A stretch of DNA of 64,000 bases from Bacteroidota bacterium (GTDB lineage Bacteria > Bacteroidota > Bacteroidia > Chitinophagales > Chitinophagaceae): assembly GCA_963169635.1 (NCBI GenBank), contig CAUJDL010000041.1, positions 1 through 64,000 on the forward strand, given 5' to 3'. The translations under genes and the position numbers were made by a program. Shown here one piece after another: positions 52,679-63,300 of this stretch. Position 1 is the first letter of the stretch, and the number at the start of each line of letters is the position of its first letter. Below the pieces are notes generated by a model. That model saw only the letters and a list, made by a program, of their open reading frames with translations. It made no database searches and was not told the DNA's origin.

Positions 52679-55600
52679 ATGAAAATTAAACAACTACTAA
52701 GCATATTTTTTTTAGTAATAGCTACTAATTTGGTTGCACAAAAAGATAGCAAATATTTTATAGAACAGTTAGATAAAGGAACCAAAGCAATGCTTGCTAA
52801 TAAAGTTGATAGCAGTATTTATTATTATGAATCTGCTAATAATTGGCTGAAAAAAAATAAATATTTTGATAGTAGTAAATATGCCACACAAATGCTTAGC
52901 CATTTAGGTAGGTGTTATAGATTGGTAGAAAAACCACAACTTTCTCAAGATTATTTAATGATGGCTTTAACCAATGCTCGTAAATACCAACATAAAAATG
53001 AACTTTCTACTATTTTAATCAGATTAAATTATTTACATCAAACCATTGCAGAAAAAAATTGGTCTTATAATTATACAATACCAAAACAAACAAAAACACA
53101 AGAAGCATATTTTCAAATAAATAGTATTACACCTATACCAAATACAGACTCTGTAGAAGTAAAAATTAATGCAGGTTTTTATGATGGAATTTGGAACAAA
53201 AATCAAACTGCTAGACTTAGCTCTAGAATTATACAAGGCGATACACTATATCACCAAAAAGTTGCTACTATCACCTCTGCCTCATTTTTTAAAATAGAAA
53301 ACAATCAAAGTTATTTACATATTCCAGCAGCAATTACTAATAAAGTAACGGTAGGCGATTTTGTAACTGCAGAAGTAGAAACACCTATAGAGTGGGGCAA
53401 TTTATTATTGCAAGAAGCATTATTAAACAACGATATTTTAATAAATGCAACAGACGGTTATTATAATTATCGCTTTTTTTATTACTATGGCAACAAACTT
53501 TTAGAAGAAGAAACTTTTGAAGTTATTCTTAAAGAAATAAAAGAGGTAGCCATAATAGCAGGTAAAGACACACTACCAGGAGGCTCTTATGAAATAAAAT
53601 ATAAGAAAGGAATTTTTACTGGTAGCAATTTAATTAAAGCAATATTAGATAGTAAAATAGAACATATAAAATTATTTTTTAAATACGAAAATGATGTACC
53701 AGCAAATAATATGGGCAATAGAGTTTCATTTATTTATACTTATGCATCGTGGATAATGAATGGTACAACACTTTATTCACCCTCTATAAAACCTTATTTA
53801 CTTTCTTTAAATGAACAAGCAGAAAAAAATAAACAAATAAAAAATCTCTACAATCAAATAAAAGAAAACAATTTATTTAATGAATGGATTAGTGAAACAT
53901 TACAAGATATAAGAGACGAAAATTTTACAAATGCACAACAAACATCATTTTTAATAAAAGAAGTAGCAGAAGTTAATGATGATAAAGCATATAAAGGCTG
54001 GGCAGAATTTTTATTAGCAAATATTCATCAGCAAAATGGCAATAAAACTGAAGCAGAAAAATACTTAACTGCAGCAAATAATATTTTTCAACAAAATGAT
54101 AATTTTGAAGGAAAGGCTTGGATAAAATCTGCACAAAAAAAACAAAATGAAAATACAGATATACATGTACAAATGCAAGATGGGCACACTTTACATTATA
54201 TAACAGCCATTGCACCCAATGGTAAATATTTTGCCACAGGCAGCGAAGACAATTTAATTAAAATTTGGAATAAAGTTTCTGGCAAAGAAATATACACCAT
54301 CAGCTTTCATACAGATAAAATAATTTATTTACAATATAGCCCTAATGGTCAGTATTTAGTGAGTGTTGGTGCAGATAAACAAGTTGCTGTATGGAATGCT
54401 TTTAACTTTCAATTAATTAATAGCTATAACTCAGATGGAGAAACACAAGTAGCCAAAATATCGCCAGATAATAAACATATTTTTATTGCAGAAGACTCAA
54501 ACCTTTATGTTATTAAATTATTTTCAGACACACTGAATATTGTAAAAAAACTAACCTTACACAAAGATGTTATTAATGATTTTGCTTTCTATAAAAATAA
54601 CCCCAATTTAATTTATACTTGTTCAGATGATTCAACAATTTGTAGGTGGGACATTAGCAAAATGGAGAAAAAAAATGATTACATTTTAAACACCAAAGTA
54701 AAAAGTATCATTGTTAGCAACAATAATAGATATGTAAGTTTTACAACAGATGATGGTGTTATAAGAGTTTTAGATTTATTTACAAAAGAGTTTATTGTAG
54801 GAAGTAATGCCTTTTTAGAATGTAATTACTATTTATATTATAACAAGTTTGCTGCAATGTATGCAGCCCAATCTTTTAGTACAGATTCTAAACTTATTGT
54901 ACTACCATCTCATAAAGATAGTTTTAGAATTTACAATCTTGCAGACACATATTATAGACAATATGCTTATAATACAAATGGCTATGCAATAAGAAGTACA
55001 CAATTTATGCCAGATGGAAATGATTTATTAATAACCAGTAATGCGTATGATTTTGGATTAATGAATGTTAAAGGTTACGACTTTGATAAACAATCTGCAC
55101 TTAACAATAAAAAAATATTTTTCTATGCTAATCAAATAAATAAAGTACAATATACAGAAGATGATAACACTATTCAATACACCATAACAGAAGGCAATTA
55201 TGGAAAATTAAATTTATCATCTGCAAATTTATTTATGAATTATAATGCAACAATTAATACTCCTATAACAGATATTATATGCTATCAAAACGATAATTAT
55301 TTTCCGATAAAGCCAAGTTCAAGAAATAATACTTTAGCAATTTACGATAAAGAAAGCGATAGCTTTTTATATACTATTAAATTAGATACTACAGAAAATG
55401 TTTTTGGCTTTGCAAAATCTAAAGACAATAATTTAATTTTTGTAAGTGGTATAAATGGCCAAATTGTTGGTTATAATACTACCACAAATACTACAATGTT
55501 TAATATAAATACTACACCAGCTAATACAGCTTATGTAATGTATTTATTTTATGACGATTTTAATGAAAGATTGTTTTGTAAAACCCATCAAGATTATGTA

Positions 55601-57463
55601 TTAATTATTAATGGTAAAACAGGCATTGTTACAGATACAATTTTTGTAGATAAAGCAAGATATGTTTTAACAACAAAAGATAGAATTTGCATAACTACAG
55701 GCGATGGAAGATTAAAATTTTATAACAGTAAAACACTACAATATATTACAGGATGGCAAGTAAATTCAAAAGAAATAGAAGCATTGCAAATGCAGTTTAT
55801 TCCTTCTAAAAATCAACTATTACTTCAAGATTCTAAAAAAAGTATTGCATTGTACGATATGGCTGTGGATAGTTTTTTATATCAATTTTATTTAGGTTAT
55901 AATTGTAGAAGCATTGCTATTAATCATAAAGAAACAGAGTTTGCAATTGCTGGAGCAGATGGAACAATTCGTTTATACGATTTAACTTCTGGAAAATTAA
56001 AAGTAAATATTTTTCTACCCTTTAAAAAAGAACCTTTTATTACAGATACTTTAAACCATTACTACTCATCTAAAAATGCACTAAATGCAATTAATATTGC
56101 TTATAACAATCAAGTATATCCTTACGAACAATTTGATTTAAAACTTAACAGACCAGATATTATTTTTAAAGCATTAGGAAAAACAGAAGAAGCTGTAATT
56201 AAAAATTATTATGCAGCATATTTAAAAAGATTAAAAACTTTAGGTATAAATGAAAAGCAATTAGAAGCTACTAATAAACTTCAACTACCACATGTAAAAT
56301 TATTAAATAGTTATACATTAGAAACAACCACCTCTGATAGTATATATAATTTTGATGTTTCTTTTAAAGACGAAAATTATCAATTACAATCAATTCAAAT
56401 TTTAGTAAATAACTCACCCATTTTTGATGTTAATGGCAAAAGCATAGCAGCCTTAAATGTAAAAGAATATACTACATCTGTAAAAGCACCTTTAGCTACT
56501 GGTGTAAATACAATTAAAGTTTATTGTACTAATGAAATTGGTGTTACTTCATTAAAAGAATCTTTTACAGTATTAAGTACTTATGAAAGTAAAGTACATA
56601 AACCTACAGTTTACTTTGTAGGAATTGGCGTAGCCAACTACAAAGATTCTCTTTATAATCTTACTTACTCTGCAAAAGATATTAGAGATTTAGCAAAAGA
56701 TATTGCAAACTCATATAAAACTTATCAGATAGATACTTTATTAAACGAACAAGTAACCAAAGAAAATATTTTAAAACTAAAAAATAAATTACTTAAAACC
56801 ACACCAGATGATAGAGTAATTGTAGCTATTACAGGACATGGCTTATTAAGCGATTCATTAGATTTTTATTATGCTACTTATGATATAGATTTTAAAAAGC
56901 CCGAAAAGAGAGGTTTAAAATATGAGTTAATAGAAAAACTTTTAGACAATGTACCAGCACAAGAAAAAATAATGTTTATAGATGCTTGTCATAGTGGTGC
57001 ATTAGATAAAGAAGAATTATTGGCATTTGAAAAAAGTAAAAAGAAAAAAACAACCTCAACCACCGATGATAAAATTAATGTTACAGGTATTGCATCGAGA
57101 AGCACAATAAAAATTAAAAACAAACAATCTAAAATTAGTACCAACAGCAGCTTTGAGTTAATGCAACGAACTTTTAGCGATTTAAGTGGCTCTAATGGTG
57201 CTGTAATTGTTTCTGCAGCTGGTGGTATGGAGTATGCTTTTGAAAGTGCAGAATGGAATAATGGTGTATTTACTTTAGCAATAAGAGAAGGATTATTTTT
57301 AAAATATGCAGATACTTATTATGCTGGAAATAAAGATGGAAAAATTTCTGTAGATGAGTTGGTAAAATATATAAACTCCAGAGTTACTTACCTTACTAAC
57401 GAAAAACAAAAGCCAACACAAAGAAGAGAAAATATAGATTTTAATTGGATAATTAGGTATTAA
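52679..57463 (+). CDS. Exported beta-propeller protein with C-terminal caspase domain
   Basis: 1594 residues. Signal peptide (LLSIFFLVIATNLVAQ), a TPR-like N-terminal part (about 30-120) with a second helical part near 390-490, then WD40-type repeats from about 500 (ITAIAPNGKYFATGSEDNLIKIW, YSPNGQYLVSVGADKQVAVW) that become more diverged and continue to roughly 1150. The C-terminal 270 residues form a peptidase C14 domain: YFVGIGVANYKD start, catalytic His in ITGHGLL (about 1387) and Cys in IDACHSG (about 1437). GNKDGKISVDELV near 1550 looks like an EF-hand-type loop. The substrate is unknown. It probably acts in the periplasm or on the surface. Confidence 0.87.
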   Translation: MKIKQLLSIFFLVIATNLVAQKDSKYFIEQLDKGTKAMLANKVDSSIYYYESANNWLKKNKYFDSSKYATQMLSHLGRCYRLVEKPQLSQDYLMMALTNARKYQHKNELSTILIRLNYLHQTIAEKNWSYNYTIPKQTKTQEAYFQINSITPIPNTDSVEVKINAGFYDGIWNKNQTARLSSRIIQGDTLYHQKVATITSASFFKIENNQSYLHIPAAITNKVTVGDFVTAEVETPIEWGNLLLQEALLNNDILINATDGYYNYRFFYYYGNKLLEEETFEVILKEIKEVAIIAGKDTLPGGSYEIKYKKGIFTGSNLIKAILDSKIEHIKLFFKYENDVPANNMGNRVSFIYTYASWIMNGTTLYSPSIKPYLLSLNEQAEKNKQIKNLYNQIKENNLFNEWISETLQDIRDENFTNAQQTSFLIKEVAEVNDDKAYKGWAEFLLANIHQQNGNKTEAEKYLTAANNIFQQNDNFEGKAWIKSAQKKQNENTDIHVQMQDGHTLHYITAIAPNGKYFATGSEDNLIKIWNKVSGKEIYTISFHTDKIIYLQYSPNGQYLVSVGADKQVAVWNAFNFQLINSYNSDGETQVAKISPDNKHIFIAEDSNLYVIKLFSDTLNIVKKLTLHKDVINDFAFYKNNPNLIYTCSDDSTICRWDISKMEKKNDYILNTKVKSIIVSNNNRYVSFTTDDGVIRVLDLFTKEFIVGSNAFLECNYYLYYNKFAAMYAAQSFSTDSKLIVLPSHKDSFRIYNLADTYYRQYAYNTNGYAIRSTQFMPDGNDLLITSNAYDFGLMNVKGYDFDKQSALNNKKIFFYANQINKVQYTEDDNTIQYTITEGNYGKLNLSSANLFMNYNATINTPITDIICYQNDNYFPIKPSSRNNTLAIYDKESDSFLYTIKLDTTENVFGFAKSKDNNLIFVSGINGQIVGYNTTTNTTMFNINTTPANTAYVMYLFYDDFNERLFCKTHQDYVLIINGKTGIVTDTIFVDKARYVLTTKDRICITTGDGRLKFYNSKTLQYITGWQVNSKEIEALQMQFIPSKNQLLLQDSKKSIALYDMAVDSFLYQFYLGYNCRSIAINHKETEFAIAGADGTIRLYDLTSGKLKVNIFLPFKKEPFITDTLNHYYSSKNALNAINIAYNNQVYPYEQFDLKLNRPDIIFKALGKTEEAVIKNYYAAYLKRLKTLGINEKQLEATNKLQLPHVKLLNSYTLETTTSDSIYNFDVSFKDENYQLQSIQILVNNSPIFDVNGKSIAALNVKEYTTSVKAPLATGVNTIKVYCTNEIGVTSLKESFTVLSTYESKVHKPTVYFVGIGVANYKDSLYNLTYSAKDIRDLAKDIANSYKTYQIDTLLNEQVTKENILKLKNKLLKTTPDDRVIVAITGHGLLSDSLDFYYATYDIDFKKPEKRGLKYELIEKLLDNVPAQEKIMFIDACHSGALDKEELLAFEKSKKKKTTSTTDDKINVTGIASRSTIKIKNKQSKISTNSSFELMQRTFSDLSGSNGAVIVSAAGGMEYAFESAEWNNGVFTLAIREGLFLKYADTYYAGNKDGKISVDELVKYINSRVTYLTNEKQKPTQRRENIDFNWIIRY

Positions 57464-57466
57464 AAA

Positions 57467-57513
57467 ACAGTATCTCATAAACAATACAACCCACAATATT
57501 TATGAGATACTGT
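57467..57513 (-). terminator. Terminator of the acyl-CoA dehydrogenase gene
   Basis: Perfect 15-bp arms ACAGTATCTCATAAA (57467-57481) and TTTATGAGATACTGT (57499-57513). On the minus strand six T follow. It lies between the caspase stop (57463) and the dehydrogenase stop (57527). Confidence 0.8.
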
Positions 57514-57526
57514 AAAACTTTATAGA

Positions 57527-59317
57527 TTAATAACAATAAGTATTTGCTGCTAACATTTTATTACAAATTCTTCTTCTGGCTTCTTTGGTATTATAAGCAT
57601 CTACTTTAGTAAATCTTTTTAAACCAATATTCATCATACGCAATTCATCGCCATCAGCAAAACTGTTTAATGCATCTTTACCAGCTTTATTAATTCTATC
57701 TGCAGCATCGTAAATAAAAGTACTTACCATATCTTTTTCAATAGTAGCTGCCTCTTCACCTTTTTGTTCAGTTATTTTCATTAAACGCAGTAATGCACTT
57801 TCTGCATGAAAAACCTCTATAGCCATATCTGCTATATTCATTAATATTTCTTGCTCTTTATCTAACTGCATCATTAATTTTTGAACAGCAGCACCAGCTA
57901 CCATTAAAATTGCTTTTTTAAAGTTGGCTATATATTTTAATTCTTTACTAAATGCACTTTCATCATCACTATTAAAATCAGGAATGCTCATTAATTCTTT
58001 TTGAACATTCATAGCAGGTGTCATTAAATCTAACTTACCTTTCATAGCACGTTTAAGTACCATATCTACTGTAAGTAATCTGTTTATTTCATTAGTACCT
58101 TCAAAAATTCTATTAATTCTACTATCTCTATAAGCTTTACTAATGCTATATTCATCACTAAAGCCATTACCACCATGTATTTGTACACCTTCATCTACTA
58201 CGTAATCTAAAGTTTCGCTACCAAATACTTTTAAGATAGCACATTCAATAGCATATTCTTCTGCAGCACCAAGCATAGCTTCATTAAAAGGTTTACCATC
58301 TGCCAGCATTTCTTTTTCTTTATCATCAATCCATTTTGCAGTACGATATAAAGCACTTTCTGTTACCCATAATTTTATAGCCATTTCGCCAAGCTTATGT
58401 TTTATTGCACCAAATTTTGCAATAGGTAATTTAAATTGCTCTCTTGTATTTGCATATTGTACAGAAATTGTTGCTGCATTTTTTGCACCACCTAATGTTG
58501 CTGCACATAATTTTAAACGACCAATATTTAAAATATTAAATGCTATTACATGGCCTTTACCAATTTCGCCTAAAACATTTTCTACTGGTACTTTACAATC
58601 TTGAAAATATAATTGTACTGTAGAAGAACCTTTAATACCCATTTTGTGTTCTTCTGGACCATGTGTAAAACCTTCAAACCCTTTTTCTATAATAAATGCA
58701 GTAAATTGTGTACCATCTATTTTTGCAAAAACAGTAAATACATCTGCAAAGCCACCATTAGTTATCCAACATTTTTGACCATTTAAAATATAATATTTTC
58801 CATCTTCACTAAGCTTGGCTGTAGATTTTGCACTTAATGCATCGCTACCACTATTAGGTTCTGTAAGTCCATAAGCACCCTTCCATTCTCCACTTGAAAG
58901 TTTAGGAATATATTTTTGCTTTTGAGCCTCTGTACCAAAATATAAAATTGGCAAGCTACCAATACCTGTATGTGCAGCTACAGCAACGCTAAAACTATGA
59001 CCTGCACCTAAGCCTTCATTTACAATAGTGCCTGTAATAAAATCTTTTCCAAGTCCACCATATTCTTCAGGAAAAGTGGTAGATAATAAACCTTGCTCCC
59101 CAGCTTTTTCTAATATTGTAGGAACTAAGCCTTTTTCTTGCTTATCAATTCTTTCAATATTTGGGGTTACTTCTGCTGTTAAAAACTGATGACACATATC
59201 CATCACCATTTTTTGTTCTTCATTAAAATCTTCTGGTATAAATGTTTCAGAAGAAATGCTTTCTTTAATTATCCATTCACCACCATGTAGTGCTGTTAAT
59301 TGTTGTTCAGTACTCAT
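57527..59317 (-). CDS. Acyl-CoA dehydrogenase
   Basis: 596 residues. Motifs: AYGLTEPNSGSDALS (FAD-binding signature 1), QIHGGNGFSDEYSISKAYRDSRINRIFEGTNEI (signature 2) and a Glu in IFEGTNEIN region. It is longer than classical 380-residue enzymes, with a C-terminal extension typical of the very-long-chain-like or AcdA/FadE subgroup. It carries out the first oxidation step of fatty acid or branched-chain acyl-CoA breakdown with FAD. Operon with the MarR regulator 14 bases upstream. Confidence 0.93.
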   Translation of the reverse strand: MSTEQQLTALHGGEWIIKESISSETFIPEDFNEEQKMVMDMCHQFLTAEVTPNIERIDKQEKGLVPTILEKAGEQGLLSTTFPEEYGGLGKDFITGTIVNEGLGAGHSFSVAVAAHTGIGSLPILYFGTEAQKQKYIPKLSSGEWKGAYGLTEPNSGSDALSAKSTAKLSEDGKYYILNGQKCWITNGGFADVFTVFAKIDGTQFTAFIIEKGFEGFTHGPEEHKMGIKGSSTVQLYFQDCKVPVENVLGEIGKGHVIAFNILNIGRLKLCAATLGGAKNAATISVQYANTREQFKLPIAKFGAIKHKLGEMAIKLWVTESALYRTAKWIDDKEKEMLADGKPFNEAMLGAAEEYAIECAILKVFGSETLDYVVDEGVQIHGGNGFSDEYSISKAYRDSRINRIFEGTNEINRLLTVDMVLKRAMKGKLDLMTPAMNVQKELMSIPDFNSDDESAFSKELKYIANFKKAILMVAGAAVQKLMMQLDKEQEILMNIADMAIEVFHAESALLRLMKITEQKGEEAATIEKDMVSTFIYDAADRINKAGKDALNSFADGDELRMMNIGLKRFTKVDAYNTKEARRRICNKMLAANTYCY

Positions 59318-59331
59318 AAAGTTTATTTTTA

Positions 59332-59775
59332 TTAGCTTGTTAAATTATCATATACTTTTTGTAAAACATTTTTTACTGTTTCAATTTCTTCTTTAGTTAC
59401 ATTAACCAAAGCTTCATCCATTGTTTGGTTGGCTATGTTTATTGTTAAATCGTGTAATTCTTTTGCTGCATCTGTTAAGCATACAGAGTTTACTCGTTTA
59501 TCTTTTTTATCAGCAATACGTTTTACTAATTTTAATTTTTCTAAATTGTCTATTAGTCTGGTAATACTTGGCTTATCTCTATATGTTCTATTACATAATT
59601 CTTGTTGGCTTAATTTATCTTCTTTCCATAAATGATATAAGATACTCCATTGTTCTATAGTTATATCTACACCATTATTACGAAAGTTTTTTTGTAATCG
59701 TCTGGCAATAGCTGTTGCAGCCATTGCATTAATTACACTATAAAGTTCGCCACGTTTAAAATGATTTTTAGCCAT
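59332..59775 (-). CDS. MarR family transcriptional regulator
   Basis: 147 residues with a winged-helix core: LSQQELCNRTYRDKPSITRLIDNLEKLKLVKRIADKKDKRVNSV is the helix-turn-helix plus wing. It lies directly upstream of the acyl-CoA dehydrogenase and should regulate it and itself, probably in response to an acyl-CoA or lipid ligand. A perfect 8-bp inverted repeat lies between the -7 box and its start codon (see 59776-59797). Confidence 0.92.
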   Translation of the reverse strand: MAKNHFKRGELYSVINAMAATAIARRLQKNFRNNGVDITIEQWSILYHLWKEDKLSQQELCNRTYRDKPSITRLIDNLEKLKLVKRIADKKDKRVNSVCLTDAAKELHDLTINIANQTMDEALVNVTKEEIETVKNVLQKVYDNLTS

Positions 59776-59805
59776 AATAGTTGTTTATGCAACTATTCAA
59801 AGGTA
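59776..59805 (-). promoter_or_regulatory. MarR operator and -7 box
   Basis: AATAGTTG-TTTATG-CAACTATT (59776-59797) is a perfect 8-bp inverted repeat immediately ahead of the MarR ATG (59775). CAAAGGTA (59798-59805) is TACCTTTG on the minus strand, matching TAnnTTTG. A repressor on the repeat would cover the transcription start. Confidence 0.65.
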
Positions 59806-59865
59806 GGAGGATTTTTTATTGAGAGAAAAAAAATTTATGTTAAGATAAAAATAAGCAGCTAAAAA

Positions 59866-60276
59866 CTATTTAAGCCTAAACGGAATAGTAAGTTTTGCAT
59901 GATAATGAACTTTTTTACCACTTTTTATAGCTGGTATCCATTTGCCAGATTTTTTTAAAAGCCTTATAGCTTCTTCTTCAAAGCCCCAGCCATTAACAGT
60001 TAAGTTGGTAATATCTGTAATAGTTCCATCATTTCTTACTACAAATTCTAATACAGCATCAGCTTCTAACTCTTCCCACCAAGCTTTTCTAGGATATTTT
60101 AAATTTTCTTTTAAAAATTTTTTCCATGCTTTATCGCCACCAGGAAAATAGGGCAATTCATCTACCTTATTGTAAATAGTATCTAATACTACATCTTTAT
60201 GTGTATTTTCTTTTTGCTGAGCTGTAGCATTAAAAGTATAAAAACTAATTCCTAAAAAAAGAAGTAAATATTTCAT
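59866..60276 (-). CDS. TonB C-terminal domain-like exported protein
   Basis: 136 residues with a signal peptide (YLLLFLGISFYTFNATAQ) and a TonB-C fold: YFPGGDKAWKKFLKENLKYP, VLEFVVRNDGTITDI, then GFEEEAIRLLKKSGKWIPA and AKLTIPFRLK. There is no membrane anchor or proline-rich spacer, so it is not a complete TonB. Small stand-alone TonB-C proteins are common in Bacteroidota; the role is unclear. Confidence 0.82.
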   Translation of the reverse strand: MKYLLLFLGISFYTFNATAQQKENTHKDVVLDTIYNKVDELPYFPGGDKAWKKFLKENLKYPRKAWWEELEADAVLEFVVRNDGTITDITNLTVNGWGFEEEAIRLLKKSGKWIPAIKSGKKVHYHAKLTIPFRLK

Positions 60277-60394
60277 GCAAAAATTATATTTACATTATAA
60301 CGTGTAAATTTAGCAAAACTTATATTGTAGATAAAATTATTACCAACCTTTTGCATAAAACTTAAAAGCTAACAAGTATAAAAATATCATAGCT

Positions 60395-63300
60395 ATGGCT
60401 ACACAAGAAAAATTATTAGCACAGTTTCAAGAAAATTATAACAGTTTAAATACAGAACAAAAATTAGCTGTAGATACTATTGAAGGGCCTGTTTTAGTAA
60501 ATGCTGGTCCTGGTACAGGAAAAACACAAATTCTCTCTACTCGTATTGGTAATATTTTATTAAATACAGATACCGACCCTCACCAAATTTTATGTTTAAC
60601 ATATACTGATAATGGTGCTGTAGAAATGCGTAAAAGGTTATTAAAAATTATTGGTACTGCAGCATACAATGTAAGAATACATACATTTCATTCTTTTTGT
60701 AACGAAGTAATTCAAGAAAACCTTACCTATTTTGGTAAATTAAATTTAGAGCCTATTAGTGAATTAGAAGAAATAGAATTGTTTTATCAGTTAATAGATA
60801 ATATACCAACAGATAATCCTTTAAAAAGACATACAGGCAAAGTGTATTATGAAAAACAAAGACTAAAAAATTTGTTTAGCATAATGAAAAAAGAAGCATG
60901 GTCACCTGAATATATGAAAGATTGTATAGAAAAATATATAGTAGAACTACCAACAAAAGAAGGATTTTTTTATAAGAAAAAATATAAAGATAAAAATGCA
61001 GGCGACCCTAAAGAAGCAGCAATACAAACAGCTAAAGAAGAAATGGAAAAATTAAAAGCTGCGGTAGATTTATTTCCTGTTTTTAATGAAATGATGAGTG
61101 AAAGAGGGCGTTATAATTTTGAAGATATGATACTGTGGGTTTTAAAAGCTTTTGATACTAACAGTAATATGTTGCTCAACTATCAAGAAAGGTTTTTATA
61201 TGTTTTGGTAGATGAATTTCAAGATACCAGTCGTTCTCAAAATTTATTATTACAACAATTAACCAGCTATTGGGATACGCCAAATTTATTTGTTGTTGGC
61301 GATGCAGATCAAAGTATTTATTCTTTTCAAGATGCTAATGTGCAAAATATCATTTCTTTTAGAGAAAAATATTTAAACACTATTACACAAATTAATTTAA
61401 TAAACAACTATCGTTCTACACAAAAAATATTAGATGCTGCACATGGTTTAATTATAAATAATACACAACGTATTGCATTAAACGATGTAGCATTAACAGC
61501 AAGCAATACAAACGTTGTAAATAAAGCCACAACTATTAATATTTTTGAATATCCCAATATTTCTCAAGAAGCAATTGATGTTGCCATAACCATAGAAAAT
61601 CTTATAACTAAAAATAATGTTGCAGGAAAAGATATAGCTGTAATATATCGTAATCATGCACAGGTAGATGAGTTAGCAACAATTTTAGAACAAAAACAAA
61701 TTGCAGTAAATACCAAAAAAGAAGTAAATATTTTACAACTACCAATTATAAAAAACATAATTGATATACTTATATGGATTGATAAAGAAAAAGAAATTCC
61801 GTATAGTGCCGATGAAACTTTATTTAAAATATTACACAGCAATTTTTTTCAGATTAGCTCTTTAGAAATTGCCAAACAAGTAACCATTGTTAATGAAAAA
61901 AATAAAATAAGAGGCGAAGAAAAAACTTCTTTACGCAAATGGCTTAATGAACAAGCTAATGCAGATTTATTTAAACAAACAGAAAATACTATTTATGCTA
62001 CAGCACAAATTTTAGAAAACCTAATTAAAGAAAGCAGTAATTGTACATTACAACAATTGTTTGAAAAGCTTATACAATCAACAGGCATTTTAAAGTTTAT
62101 AATGCAAAGCCCAGAAATGCCTTGGCTTATGCAGGTTATAGCTACCTTTTTTAATTATATAAAAGACGAAACTAAACGAAACCCAGAATTAACACTTACA
62201 TCATTGCTTAAAAATATTTCGTTACTAAATAATAATTTGCTAAGCATTCCATTAACAAAAATTAGTGCAACAAATAATGGCGTAAATTTTATAACAGCAC
62301 ATAGCAGTAAAGGAAGTGAGTATGATTATGTTTTTATAATTGGCTGTACAGATAATGTTTGGGATAAAATAAATAACACAAAAAATAATTTTAAATTACC
62401 CGATAATTTAGTTGGCAATAATAGTATTGCTACAGATTTAGAAGAAAGCAGAAGATTATTTTATGTAGCAGTTACCAGAGCAAAAACTAATTTATATATT
62501 ACTTATAGCTTAAAAGGCAATACTACAAAAGCCAATATTGCCAGTAAGTTTGTTGAAGAAATTGCAGCAGCAGAAAATATAACAAAAGAAAATAGAAACA
62601 TTGAAGATGCTAATATTTTAGCTACTTATACACTTGTACAATTACAAGCAAAAGCACAACCAGAAATAGAACTTATAGAAGATGCTTATTTAAATAAAAT
62701 TTTAGAAACCTATACACTAAGCGTTACACATTTAAACAACTATTTAAGTTGCCCTATAAAATTTTATTTTCAAAACTTTATAAAAGTACCAGGAGCTAAA
62801 AATGAACATATTGTTTTTGGTAGTGCTGTACATTATGCTTTAGAAATTTTGTTTAAAGAAATGAAAGATAATAATGACACTTTTCCATCAGAAGAAAAGT
62901 TTGTCAATAATTTTTTGTGGTATATGTATAATAACAGAGAAGCATTTACAAAAGAAAGTTATATACTAAGAACAGCGTATGGAAAAAAGATTTTACCAGC
63001 ATATTATCAAACACATATACAACAATGGAATAAGATAGTTGCTATAGAAAAAGCTGCCAGAAATATTATTGTACACAATATTCCTTTAAACGGAAAGTTT
63101 GATAAACTTGAATTTAATGGCACACAAGTAAGAGTTGTAGATTATAAAACAGGCAAGCATGAAAATGCAATAAAAAAATTAGTTGCTCCAAATGAAAAAG
63201 AACCTAATGGTGGCGATTATTGGCGACAAGCAGTTTTTTATAAAATTTTAATAGATAACGATAAAACGAATAATTGGCAAGCAGTAAGTACTGTATTTGA

